Assembly: GCA_037951105.1 (NCBI GenBank)
Contig: JBAMJV010003812.1
Coordinates: 62,001 to 126,000, forward strand
Reading direction: 5' to 3'
DNA from: Echinarachnius parma
Lineage: Eukaryota > Echinodermata > Echinoidea > Clypeasteroida > Echinarachniidae
Length of the DNA: 64,000 nt
Shown here: positions 34,539 through 45,009 of the stretch, piece after piece
Numbering within the stretch: position 1 is the first letter of the stretch
Layout of the letters: each line of letters opens with the position of its first letter
The notes under the pieces: model-generated
The model's input: only the letters and a program-made list of their open reading frames with translations
The model's database searches: none
Told to the model about the DNA's origin: nothing
Position numbers and translations under genes: made by a program

Positions 34539-37500
34539 TTACACGAAAGTTTGCTGTATAGCGAATCGTTTTGTCCTTTGTACAAAACGGACAATAGCCG
34601 CTTGAATATGTATATCTGTGGATTTTAGAATCATTTTCATATCATTTTCAAAAATATTAATTTCAACGAACATCATTGCTCGTTCAATTAAATATCTACG
34701 ACACTCCATAAAATAATGAGTGACCGTTTCTAACGAAGAGCAAAAATCACATTTCCCTGTGGGGTGAATCCCAAGTTTATATAAATCAAAATGAAGGCCT
34801 AAAATTCCCAAACGTAGTCTTCTGAAAATCTTTTCAGATTGTCTATTTAAATTACACAAAACCTGTTGTTTAACAAATGGCTGTATTTCTTTTAAAAAAT
34901 AATTAGAATCTTCCCATCGACGTTGCCATGTATTTACGGCTCGTTCATTTAAAATTGTCTTTAATTCTGAAAGAGCAAGACCATTACGTATTTCAATATC
35001 TTTATATAATGCTTGTTTTGCATAGTAATCCACCATTTCATTTCCATTTACTCCGCAGTGACTCGGTATCCATTCAAAAAAGATATCTTTACCTGTCTTA
35101 TCTAAATTTGTAAGAATACTCACAATCTCTAATACAAATGATTCTGAAATTTTATTATTTTGTAACGCCATGAGTGAGCTCAAAGAATCTGAAAAGATTA
35201 CCACTCCAACATACACTTCAACAGACTGTAACCAATCCAGAGCTAAAGCGATTGCTGCCAATTCTGCTCTATATGATGATGTAAAATCTGTAAGTCTTTT
35301 CGACTGTGAGTATGAAAAGGCCGGTACATAAAAAGCCGCTGAGCATCTCCCTGAACCGGGTGCCTTTGAACCATCCGTGAATATGTGCAATTGTGCTGAC
35401 CATTTCTTTTGAATTAATTCAATACTTTTTTGTTGAAGGTAGGCTGGGTTGTTATCCTTTGTGAATTCTTGACTCAATTCAATAGATATGTGTGCTGGGC
35501 TAAGAAGCCACGGAGGTAGTGGAGATGACAAAAAAGGTTCAACAGAGACACTATCGATATTACTTATTCTGCATGCAAAAGGTCTGTTTCCTGCTTTACA
35601 TTTCATAATTAATTTCACTTGCCAATCTGGCCGAAAAACTTTTAACAATGGGTGATCTAAGTGTCTCTGCAAACTAAATTTATATTTTTCTGTCATAAAA
35701 TTTCTTCTAATGTCCAGAGGCATTTCTCCCATTTCGACTTGCAAAGATGCTAATGGCGTTGAAGGGAGTGCACCGGCACATATCCGAAGTGCTTGAAATT
35801 GAATTGAGTTAAGAGGTTTTTTGACCGTATCAGAGGCGCTATTATATGCCTCACATCCATAATCCAAAAGAGATCGTATCATTGCTCTGTATACCATTAA
35901 GAGAGATTTCGATGAGCTTCCCCATTCCGTTTTTGTTAAAGTTCTAAGTATATTTAATTTCCTTTTACATCTTAGTACTATATTCTCAATATGTTTTTGC
36001 CAAGTAAGGTGTTTATCAAATATAATTCCTAAAAATCGTTGACTTTCTTTAAACATTAAATCTTCATCATTTATTTTCAAAATAGGATATTCTACATGTC
36101 TACTTCTAGTAAACAAGACAGGAACTGTTTTGTGTACTGATAACTTAAATCTCCATTTATGGAACCAATTTTGTAATATTCCAATATAATTCTGTAGTTG
36201 TTCTGTCATATCAAATAAATTCATCCCTGAAATCCAAACAGCGCAGTCATCTGCATACAAAGATATTTGTATTCCGGGGACGACAGGGATATCTTTCATC
36301 ATAATATTGAATAACAGCGGGCTTAAAGCACTTCCCTGTGGAAGCCCATTACATTGTTCATATATTTGTGACTTTGTTTGTCCCACTTTTACCTGAAAGG
36401 TGCGATTTTCAAGATAATGTTCTAAAAAAGTATACATTTTTCCTCTTATTCCAATTTGTGCTAATTTAAACATCAATCCTTCAATCCATAATTTATCATA
36501 CGCCTTTTCTTTATCTAGAAACAAGGCTAAAGTATGAAGTCCTGTATTTAAATTTGTTTGTATAGAATTTTCTAATTCAACTATATTGTCCACTATATTG
36601 CGTCCTTTTCGAAAACCACTCATAAAAGGAGGCAAAATATTGTGTTTTTCAACAAACCAATATAGTCTTTCCTTTATCATTTTTTCCAATATCTTACTCA
36701 TGCACGATATTAAAGCTATTGGTCGATAGGAAGACAATTCTTGTGATTGTTTACCTTGTTTCCGTATAGGAACAATAATAGAGTGCTTCAATTGTTTAGG
36801 AATAACTTCAGAATTCCAACAAATATTCAAAACCTTCAAAAACAATAACTTACTTGTGGCAGACAAATTTTTATAGACTACATATGGAATTTTGTCCTGA
36901 CCAGGGGCCGATTGCTTACAATTGTCTAAAGCTTTACTTAACTCTTGAATAGTAAAGTCTGTATCCAAAACATTAGTCAGGCCGTCATTTTGTAATGTGG
37001 GCAATATTTGTTTATTCAAAATATTTTGACTAGATGTCTGGAAATATTTCCCTAAAGCATCGGCCTTTTCCTGGTCAGTTACATATTGTTTATCTTCTTG
37101 AACAAGTATTGGCAAATTTTTAGGGGAGGTAACTTTAACACCATTCAATTTTTTTATGCAAGTCCAAATCTTAGATTCTGACATAAAACGATCCATCTTT
37201 TGACAAAAACCCTTCCAATATTTTCGTTCCGCATTTCGTAACATTTTCTGGGCTTGTCCTTTCTTTTTTAAATAATCATCCAAACTTTCAACAGAAATAC
37301 AACGAGATAGTTTATTACAGGCTCGATTTCTTTCTTTAATAGCTTGTGTGCAGTCTAAAGTCCACCAAAATACCGATTCATGTTTTTTCTTTGTTTTATT
37401 TACAGGCAAAGTCTCTTTTATTGCCTTTTTTAAATATTTCATAAACATTTCATATGTCTTTTGGACGTCATTTTGTACAATTAATTCTGCACATAATATT

Positions 37501-38348
37501 TCCTCACATTTGCCTGCAAAAGTTGCCCAATTCATATTTTTAAAGGACCAATGATCTTCATCATCTTGTCCTTTAAGACCAGAAACTGGGGGGTTGTCCA
37601 AATCAGGCCTCTCGGGTTGATCTGATTGCACATGAATTATAATACAAAAATGGTCACTTCCAAAAGTGTTAGGAGTAACCTCCCATAAACATCTACTTCC
37701 CAAGTTTGGGGAGACAAAACTTAAATCCAAACTTGAAAGTTTTCCTGAATTTGGGTCTATTCTAGTTCCCATTCCATCATTAAGAAGAATTAAATCATGG
37801 TCCATTACAAACTGATCTACTATTTTTCCATTACAATCATTTCTTTTACTACCCCACAAGATATTATGAGAATTAAAATCTCCTAATATCAAACATTTTT
37901 CATTTTTGTCTATATTTACAAGCAAACGTTTCAAAATATTATCATTCAATTTCTGGCATGGATTATAAAAATTCACTATAGATAATGATTCTCCCCCAAC
38001 ACGTAATCTTACGTGTTGAATTTCATAATCACCATCATCTATAGGTTGTTCATAATACAGAGAATTATGAATATAAATTGCACAACCACCTCGGGTTTGG
38101 TTTTCTCTATGTCTTGAGAAACAGTCATATCCCGGGAGAATCATTTCATTGTCAGGTTGAAACCAAGTTTCTTGTATACACAACACATGAAATAATTGAT
38201 CAGTAATTTGTAAATATTGAGCAAGCTCTCTACCATGATTATTAAAACCTTGAGCGTTCCATTGGAGAATGGTCAACGCGTACATGAGTAGAGTAACTTG
38301 AAACAACATTGTTGTTTTAATCATATTTACACAAATATATTTAAACAT
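34539..38348 (-). CDS. ORF2 of copy C: endonuclease, reverse transcriptase, RNase H
   Basis: An open frame of 1269 codons. Taking the ATG at 38346-38348 as start, domains in order are: APE-like endonuclease (MYALTILQWNAQGFNNHG, CIQETWF, CLILGDFNSHN, FGSDHFCI), reverse transcriptase (SIIVPIRKQGKQ, SYRPIALISCMSKIL, GFRKGRN, CNGLPQGSALSPLLF, catalytic SLYADDCAVW), RNase H (IFTDGSKAPGS, SYRAELAAIALA, FSDSLSS, WIPSHCGVNGNEMVD) and a C-terminal Cys/His motif (CDFCSSLETVTHYFMEC). It nicks target DNA and copies element RNA there. All catalytic signatures are visible. An upstream frame extension exists but has no better ATG. Confidence 0.85.
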   Translation of the reverse strand: MFKYICVNMIKTTMLFQVTLLMYALTILQWNAQGFNNHGRELAQYLQITDQLFHVLCIQETWFQPDNEMILPGYDCFSRHRENQTRGGCAIYIHNSLYYEQPIDDGDYEIQHVRLRVGGESLSIVNFYNPCQKLNDNILKRLLVNIDKNEKCLILGDFNSHNILWGSKRNDCNGKIVDQFVMDHDLILLNDGMGTRIDPNSGKLSSLDLSFVSPNLGSRCLWEVTPNTFGSDHFCIIIHVQSDQPERPDLDNPPVSGLKGQDDEDHWSFKNMNWATFAGKCEEILCAELIVQNDVQKTYEMFMKYLKKAIKETLPVNKTKKKHESVFWWTLDCTQAIKERNRACNKLSRCISVESLDDYLKKKGQAQKMLRNAERKYWKGFCQKMDRFMSESKIWTCIKKLNGVKVTSPKNLPILVQEDKQYVTDQEKADALGKYFQTSSQNILNKQILPTLQNDGLTNVLDTDFTIQELSKALDNCKQSAPGQDKIPYVVYKNLSATSKLLFLKVLNICWNSEVIPKQLKHSIIVPIRKQGKQSQELSSYRPIALISCMSKILEKMIKERLYWFVEKHNILPPFMSGFRKGRNIVDNIVELENSIQTNLNTGLHTLALFLDKEKAYDKLWIEGLMFKLAQIGIRGKMYTFLEHYLENRTFQVKVGQTKSQIYEQCNGLPQGSALSPLLFNIMMKDIPVVPGIQISLYADDCAVWISGMNLFDMTEQLQNYIGILQNWFHKWRFKLSVHKTVPVLFTRSRHVEYPILKINDEDLMFKESQRFLGIIFDKHLTWQKHIENIVLRCKRKLNILRTLTKTEWGSSSKSLLMVYRAMIRSLLDYGCEAYNSASDTVKKPLNSIQFQALRICAGALPSTPLASLQVEMGEMPLDIRRNFMTEKYKFSLQRHLDHPLLKVFRPDWQVKLIMKCKAGNRPFACRISNIDSVSVEPFLSSPLPPWLLSPAHISIELSQEFTKDNNPAYLQQKSIELIQKKWSAQLHIFTDGSKAPGSGRCSAAFYVPAFSYSQSKRLTDFTSSYRAELAAIALALDWLQSVEVYVGVVIFSDSLSSLMALQNNKISESFVLEIVSILTNLDKTGKDIFFEWIPSHCGVNGNEMVDYYAKQALYKDIEIRNGLALSELKTILNERAVNTWQRRWEDSNYFLKEIQPFVKQQVLCNLNRQSEKIFRRLRLGILGLHFDLYKLGIHPTGKCDFCSSLETVTHYFMECRRYLIERAMMFVEINIFENDMKMILKSTDIHIQAAIVRFVQRTKRFAIQQTFV

Positions 38349-39738
38349 TAACTTGCAGAAGCCTTTCAGCGGCTGTTTTAACAAGAATAAAAATGTCCCT
38401 CTCCGCTCTTCCAACACAGAGACTTCTAATTAAATGAGCGATCGATCGAATGAGTAGCTCGTCGCTAACAATAGCTAAAATACTACCACTTTCTAATATA
38501 TCTAGAGTGTCTCTTTTAATCTGTTCTGTGTGTGATGATTCAAGGACCTTTGTTTTTGAAGTGGTGGGTGCTTGTATTTTGGTTGGTTGTGTTACATATT
38601 CTTGGGGATGTGATTGTTTGGGCACTGTGAGAGTAATCCCTTCTTTTTGATGCGATGTGCTGGGTTGTTCTTGCGTTTTAATCAATTCTACTAATGGGGG
38701 TGTTTTGAGTACTTGTTGTGTGGTTGGTTTTGGTTGGGATTGATTGATGTTCCAGGCTTTGATTGCCTGGGCATAAGTTATCTTCTGGGTTACTTTCAGT
38801 GTTTGAATTTCTTTTGCTTTTTTTGCTTCTTTGCATCCATTGTATGCAGCTGAGTGGGGTCCACCACAATTGACACATTTTGGGTTTTCTTTTTTTGTAC
38901 AATTATCAAAAGAATGTTCCTCTCCACATCTTACACAACGTTCTTTAGCTCTACATTGGGAGATTCCGTGGCCGTAATGTTGACATTTAAAACATCTAAT
39001 AACTTGTGGTATGTATGTCCTCACTTTGAAAATCAAAAAACAAAAATGTACCCTTTCTGGTAGAGTGTCTGAGTTGAATGTGATTATTACGTTCTGGGTT
39101 GGTGTCTCGACGCGGTCTTGTTTGTTGATCTTTTTCATGCGTTGGACGCCTACGACTTTCTGTGATTTTAACTCTTCCTTCAGTTCATCGTCCGTGACCT
39201 CAATTGGGACCCCAGTAATCAGCCCCTTTATCCCGAAAGTTTGTTCCCGAATTTTTACTGGGATAGTGCCAATTTTCTGCACTTGTTTTAGGGCTTGTAC
39301 TTGCTTGATATTGAAACATTTGACAAGAATCCCGTCCCTAACGATCTTAACAAAATCAATTTGGGATTGCCCTACACATTCTTTAATGGATTTAGCTATA
39401 GCTATGGGATTAACCTTTGTGAGATTTCTGCTTGGGTCTGTAGAAACGAACAATATTTTCAAGTCAGATTGAGGTGGTTGAGTTTGCTTTGGTTTTTGAT
39501 TCGAAGAGTTGTCTGAGTCTGTCATGTCTGTGGAATTATAATATGTTGTCCTTGAAATATTTTCTATGTACTGACCAGTGGTCCCTTTCCTTCTACGTTT
39601 CGCGGATTTAGGCTTACGGTTTTTAGGCCGCACCACTTGAAATGGATCATTCTCATCATCTTCATCCTCATCCATACGTACACTATCATTCATAGTCACA
39701 TCTTCTGGTACACTCAGTTCTGGCGCCGAGGCCGCCAT
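38341..39738 (-). CDS. ORF1 of copy C: gag-like zinc-knuckle protein
   Basis: 465 codons from ATG 39736-39738 (context ATCATGG, a good initiation context) to TAA at 38341. The N-terminus is acidic (MDEDEDDENDPF) then basic (RPKNRKPKSAKRRRKG). An RRM-like middle (LKILFVSTDPSRN, GLITGVPIEVTDDELKEEL) precedes three zinc knuckles: CFKCQHYGHGISQC, CVRCGEEHSFDNC and CVNCGGPHSAAYNGC. It should bind element RNA as a ribonucleoprotein. Its stop codon overlaps the ORF2 start in the 8-nt string ATGTTTAA, suggesting ORF2 is made by reinitiation. Confidence 0.85.
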   Translation of the reverse strand: MAASAPELSVPEDVTMNDSVRMDEDEDDENDPFQVVRPKNRKPKSAKRRRKGTTGQYIENISRTTYYNSTDMTDSDNSSNQKPKQTQPPQSDLKILFVSTDPSRNLTKVNPIAIAKSIKECVGQSQIDFVKIVRDGILVKCFNIKQVQALKQVQKIGTIPVKIREQTFGIKGLITGVPIEVTDDELKEELKSQKVVGVQRMKKINKQDRVETPTQNVIITFNSDTLPERVHFCFLIFKVRTYIPQVIRCFKCQHYGHGISQCRAKERCVRCGEEHSFDNCTKKENPKCVNCGGPHSAAYNGCKEAKKAKEIQTLKVTQKITYAQAIKAWNINQSQPKPTTQQVLKTPPLVELIKTQEQPSTSHQKEGITLTVPKQSHPQEYVTQPTKIQAPTTSKTKVLESSHTEQIKRDTLDILESGSILAIVSDELLIRSIAHLIRSLCVGRAERDIFILVKTAAERLLQVNV

Positions 39739-39941
39739 GATTGGCACACCCCAAAAAGGCGCGAAAATCAATTGTCAAAATTTACGATACAATATAATAC
39801 AGTGCAGTGTGTGACGCCCACAAAGCTTACCTGACCTGGATAATTCCAAATGTCCCGAAAATCGTCCGAACCGGAAACAAACTATAAACGCATACAATAT
39901 ATCACTTTATCCAATATAAATACAACCACTATCCATAAATG

Positions 39942-40907
39942 GCACTTAAAAATAATTCCAATGAACCAAATATATGAATCTAAGAAGCGTTCGCGCATGA
40001 TGGTCACCCTCTTGGCGTGAATGGCGCAGAGGTTCGTATCTTCGAAAAGATACCTGCAGGATAGTCGTATTCCAGGAGTGCACAGCATTTATTTAACTTA
40101 TAATACATTCGCAATGTTCAAATCTAAAAAAGACCCTAATATATCAGGTAATACGCGTCGTGCTCACTCATGGCAAATGATTCTTATATCGTAATAAATA
40201 AATATTTGTAAGTTATACATAATATTAAACATGTTCACTAGTTTTGAATCTGAAATAGATAATTTAAATGCTCCTGCAGTATATGCAGGCAGTTTGGCTT
40301 TTGAAAAAGGCCAGGAATACAGTCTTTATGTTGGTATCTAGCGATGAGTTTGACAAAAGAGCCGTTAAATTAACTTTAAAATGGAAATGCAAATTATTGT
40401 GATCCGATCATATAAGCGAAAACTTGCACCTGATTTGGGTGAAAAATAATTCATGCTGTTAACCTCCCGGAAAACCAACGTATCATAGTAATATGTTCCA
40501 CTAGTGCAACGAGGTGAGAAAATCGCCATAAAACTTGTAATATAATCTTCAATTTTGAGATAAATCCGACTTTGACCCCCTTTGACCCAATCTATTATGA
40601 TAACATGTATGCCTATTTATGTTTCAGTTGAACTAAGTTAAAGAAAGTGATCTTCAACCAAACGCACACCAAGACATATCCAGGATCAAAGTTCAAAATT
40701 ATTTTCTTAAACATTCCTTACAATACCTTTATATCATTTGTAACGATTAGTGCAAAATTATTAAGTGGTATGTTTATCAATGTTGCATTTAACTTGCTTA
40801 GTCGCAGTCTATTCCAAGTACTATATTCAATGTTTTGATACTGCCTTTGTCAAGATTATGATTCATATACCCTGTGCTGTCATTTAACTTTCGTTCTCAT
40901 TTTTTAG
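39942..40907. other. Intron-like stretch, nothing identified
   Basis: AT-rich single-copy-looking sequence between the I-like LINE pair and the next candidate exon. I see no exon, repeat termini or RNA gene. Confidence 0.4.
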
Positions 40908-41063
40908 AGAGATGCCGAGATGGCACTAATGGTGAAAAACCTAATTGAACCAATCACACATGCGGCAACATACAAGAGTCTTCGACTGTCTATCAATATA
41001 AAGTGGACTGATTCGTTATGGCGACAAGATACGGCTCAACAAGTAATTTTTGTTCAAATATAA
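40908..41063 (+). CDS. Possible 3' exon of the ankyrin/Death gene
   Basis: After a pyrimidine tract and TTTTTAG an open frame reads RDAEMALMVKNLIEPITH, AATYKSLRLSINIKW and TDSLWRQDTAQQ. It may end at a donor-like GTAATT at 41043 or run on to the TAA at 41061. No domain is recognised. If the third of three overlapping AGs (ending 40911) is the acceptor, the phase matches the exon ending at 27605; the first AG would not. Codon content looks real, but membership in the upstream gene is uncertain. Confidence 0.4.
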   Translation, partial: RDAEMALMVKNLIEPITHAATYKSLRLSINIKWTDSLWRQDTAQQVIFVQI

Positions 41064-41374
41064 AATGTATAATAATGAAATGCCGATTAGTATACGAGTT
41101 GAAATTGTACGTTATAAGTTACGATTATGGTTATACATTTATAGTGGTTTGCACTAGTTGTTGGTGATAGGCATATGACTATATTGCTGATGTATACATT
41201 AATGTATAATATATTCCTGATCCCCGAACACCGAAGTATAGTAACATTCGGTATATATATTTGTTAACACATCTTTGTTCATACATTGTTAAGTTAAATC
41301 TATAATATTTGTACATAACACAAACATCATTTACGCATCCTTCTACTTACACTGATCGAAATGTTAAATCAATA

Positions 41375-41900
41375 GTTTTGGTATAGAGGGCGCTACACAA
41401 GTTTTTTGTTGAGATAATGAAAAACTGAGTGTCAAATTTGACAGAATATACAATTTTGATGACAGAATAAATTTCTGATCAAAATCGGTTCAGAGACGAC
41501 GGAGATATCCATAAATATAACCATTTGAATTGTACTTATCGTGGGGCCCCACAATAATTCAAACATTTTGAACCAGCCTTGAAAAAAAAAATACAAAAAT
41601 GCTTACACTTTTACAAAAAAATATTTTAAAATATTTCTTGATGATCTCTCTATTTAATCATCATTTTAACAAAACATCACAAGCGCAATTTTGTTTTTAA
41701 ATGGTTGAAACAATTGAGCGCCTTTTTGAGTTTAATGGCTCTTTTTTAATGATAACATGCTTTTTACTTATAGTCGTTTGTATTTGTTTTGTGTATACCT
41801 TTCGAGCATGGTGGAGTAATAAGTCTGTGGTGGATGTTTTGGTAACTAAAACTCAGTTTGACCAAAATGACTCTCTTTACCAAAACTCAACTATCCCTGA
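41375..41900. mobile_element. MITE R2 copy, inverted
   Basis: It runs from ATAGTTTTGGTATAGAGGGC to CTTTACCAAAACTCAACTAT. Same orientation as the copy at 19540, but no R1 copy is attached. Confidence 0.7.
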
Positions 41901-42539
41901 AGAGAAAAACTGGATTTGTAGCATGCATTTTCATACATGTATGTGTGTGGCCTCAAAAGTAATATACATGTAGTATATCGTACGTTCTTTACTTCGTCTA
42001 GTATCAAGGTAGACAAACTTATGTATAATTATGTTGCAAGGAAAATGTGTAGGTAATCCTGAGACACAAGATGGTTCTTTATTACAATTATAAGTAGTAT
42101 ATCGTCAAGTTACTGTTCTTATTTTTTATTTCTGCTATAATATTGTTTAATATGCGATGATGATTATGGAGGAAATTTGTTTTCTGTAGCATCGTCGTTA
42201 CCATTTGTTATATCATTGCTTCAATATTTGTGTATGTAATATGATCAAATTAATATGGTCAAACTGCTGAAGCGCGCATCAGACTAAACATTACATAATG
42301 ATAATGTGAGAAATAGTAAGTAAAATAACTATGCTTCATGCATGTTTGTAGTTGTAGTTAGTTAACCATATATCTTGTCTTGAAGTGAGTCGAGTGTATT
42401 TATCTTACTTTACGATTATAAGATTTGTATTGAACTGAACATGTTTAATGTTGTTGAAAACGTATCAACGACATCATAGTTGTTTGTTGTGTTTCGGACA
42501 TATAGCATAGTGCATATTTAATATTTTATAGAATGATAT

Positions 42540-43188
42540 TAGTAGTTGCGTTATGAATGGTGGTCATTCAACTGGGTATGATATTAAAAGAGGAGAAAGG
42601 CAGGGTGATCACCTTTCGCGATATATGTTTGTTATAGCAATTGAAAAACTTATTCGAGAGGACAATAATATTCAAGGAATTACACTTGGGGATAAAGAAA
42701 TTAAACAGGTATTGTATGCAGGTGATATAACGATATTTGTATGAAATTTAAATTCTGCATGTGAATAGGTTAAAACGAATCTTTGAAGATTTTGAAGCAA
42801 TAAGTGGATTAAAAGTTAATAAAGAAAAGACATACTTTATATGGTTGGGAAAGGAAACTAAAATGTGTATAACACCAGAATGTTGTAATTTAGTACAGGA
42901 AATAAAACGAATTAGGGGTTTATTTTGCACGAAATGTAAAAAAGGATGATTTGAATTATAAAGAAATATTTAGTAAGACGAAACGATTATTGGGGTGGTG
43001 GAAACAAAGGGACCTGACTATTATGGGTAGAATTCAATTATTAAAAATATTTAATTATGTATCTTCTCTTATATCAGTCCCTCATCGGGTTTTAGAAGAA
43101 GTGGAACCAATTTCGTTCGATTTTCTGGAGGGGTAAACATAGAATCAAACGGAAAATATTATATCAGGACTATGAATTTGTTATTTTA

Positions 43189-43231
<43 letters not shown>

Positions 43232-43563
43232 TGTTTTATTTATTTATTATTATTATTTATTTTTTTTTTGGGGGGGGGGGGGGGGGCTTAGAATGACTTG
43301 TTATGACACATTTTTTTTTAACTCAACGGGTTATGTGGCTTAAACGCCTACTTGACGGAAAAGTTCAAGGATTTTGGTTAGAAGTAGTTAATCATTTACA
43401 ATTAAAGGAAACAAATAAGAATCGGGGATTGGAACTCAATATTTTGGGGTTAATTTTCTGGATGAAATATATAATTTTGTCTTCAAGAATACAAGGAGCT
43501 CTTCCATCGTTACAAAGAGTAGTGAAAATTATTGTGGGTTATAAGGAAGATGAAAAAGGTTAG
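42540..43563 (+). mobile_element. L1/Tx1-like reverse transcriptase remnant
   Basis: Plus-strand pieces in changing frames read IKRGERQGDHLSRYMFVIAI, IQGITLGDKEIKQ, then LYAGDIT where the catalytic YADD is expected. FEAISGLKVNKEKT, KRLLGWWKQRDLTIMGRIQL and RVMWLKRLLDG follow, the usual order of L1-type C-terminal regions. A TTA microsatellite (about 43183-43261) and a G run (about 43271-43287) interrupt it. It is 5' truncated and dead. Confidence 0.68.
43183..43261. repeat. TTA trinucleotide microsatellite
   Basis: A near-perfect run of TTA units with a few TTTA interruptions, followed shortly by a G run, inside the L1-like remnant. Confidence 0.85.
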
Positions 43564-43794
43564 CGATGAAAAGAGGCAAATTGAGTTTACACTTACAAAA
43601 GTATATATTAATGAAAATATAAATAAATATTATGTTGATTTGATTGCTTTTAACGGAAATGCGAGCAGATGCACCGGAAATGTATGTGATGTGAGGTTGT
43701 GTGGGTGTGATTGGGTTGGATGAATGGGAGTAGGGTGAGAGATGTAGCAAGGTTACATCATTTTTGTATTCGAAAATAACCTCCATTTTCTTAT

Positions 43795-44170
43795 AGGTAT
43801 GTTTATCTTTCTTTTAGTGTAATATAATTCATTATTACAGTTTATTGTGATTGTTAACATGCACATAAGGTAAACATGCATTTAAAATAATTGTATTATT
43901 CATTAATTTGATAATATATATTAGTTTATTGTAATTTTTCACAATTTCTCATGTATAATAATATGTTATGTTTGGAGTAATATATATTTGTTTTTATACG
44001 TATGTTTATCTTTCTTTTAGTGTAATATGATTAATTATTACAGTTTATTGTGATTGTTAACATGTCAAGTAAGATAAATATGCGTTTTAAAATAATTGAT
44101 TATACATAATTTAATTGTTGACGATTTGTTCATGTATATGTTATGTTTGGAGGAAAACAAAATAAGGGGT
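43795..44170. repeat. Tandem duplication of about 200 bp
   Basis: Two units, 43795-43996 and 43997-44170. Both start with GTATGTTTATCTTTCTTTTA and contain CAGTTTATTGTGATTGTTAA and ATGTTATGTTTGGAG. It lies just downstream of the L1-like remnant and may be its 3' untranslated part. Confidence 0.6.
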
Positions 44171-44239
44171 AATGTGTTAAGTAGTGTTAATCTTTTATGT
44201 AAAGTCGTGAACAAAATTGTATTATCATGCAAGCGAAAA

Positions 44240-44450
44240 TATGAAAATAGCAGACCTGGGCACTATATCCACTGAGTGCCTATTGAGATGAAATTCATTC
44301 GGATGGGCATATCTCAGCCAGTACTTAACATATTCAATTGATTTTTGGTATTTGGTCATCATTTTTTATGCTCTTTCGGAAAATGAGTTCAATAAAAAAA
44401 AAAAAAAGAAGACTCTTGATGACGTCACACTTCACCGCTCTATTGCATAT
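44240..44450. repeat. Partial copy of the palindromic repeat at 18580-19130
   Basis: Shared blocks include TTCGGATGGGCATATCTCAG, CTTAACATATTCA and GATGACGTCACACTTCACC. Only one arm is present. Confidence 0.65.
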
Positions 44451-44961
44451 TATGTGAGGCGAAAGACTTTATTTTTTAGGCAACATTTTGGTGTACATTT
44501 ATAAATTTGAGAATCAACATCTATTCGCTGTAAAATTGCTGGTCTTGGTTGTTGGTAAATGATATGCATCCATATTATTGAAATTATCCCAGTTTGTTTG
44601 TAATGCAACTGGTGGCTGTGTACAACCCAAGTGAATTGCGATGAAGATCAAAATAATACTCGATGCCTCGATGTCTTGAAATCAAAATCACTGATCGTCC
44701 TTTACCGTCGTTTAAGTGTTTCTCTTTCTTTTCGTTTTTGTTTTTGCTAGGGGTATTGCACATTAAAGTTTGATGGAAACTGACGATGCTTACTGATGAG
44801 AGTATTAACTCAATGACAATATTGTATCGTCAATTATGTGCTGTCATATAGATGATTATGTCATGAAGATTATCTACATAATAATTCTACATAATATAAT
44901 TTATAGTAGGCCTAAGTCATTTTAGGGTGGACATGTACATTGTACTTCCTCTTTGCTCAAT

Positions 44962-45009
44962 TTTATTATAGGTTTCCGACCAGTTTCCTGGTCGGAAACC
45001 TATAATAAA
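44962..45009. other. Perfect 22-bp hairpin
   Basis: TATTATAGGTTTCCGACCAG (within 44962-44983) is followed by a 4-base loop TTTC and its exact reverse complement (44988-45009). No mobile-element ends are seen around it. No U run follows that would suggest a terminator, and terminators of that type are not expected in eukaryotes. Confidence 0.7.

Larger units (their letters stand above)
33790..39941 (-). mobile_element. I-like LINE, copy C (apparently intact)
   Basis: A 6.15-kb element, minus strand, whose sense 3' tail is about eight AAC units (33789-33812 as GTT repeats). Both ORFs are fully open. Its 5' end (sense CATTTATGGATAGTGG) is at 39941. Copies B and C are head to tail with no host sequence between them. 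It lies antisense in an intron of the ankyrin/Death gene. Confidence 0.87.
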
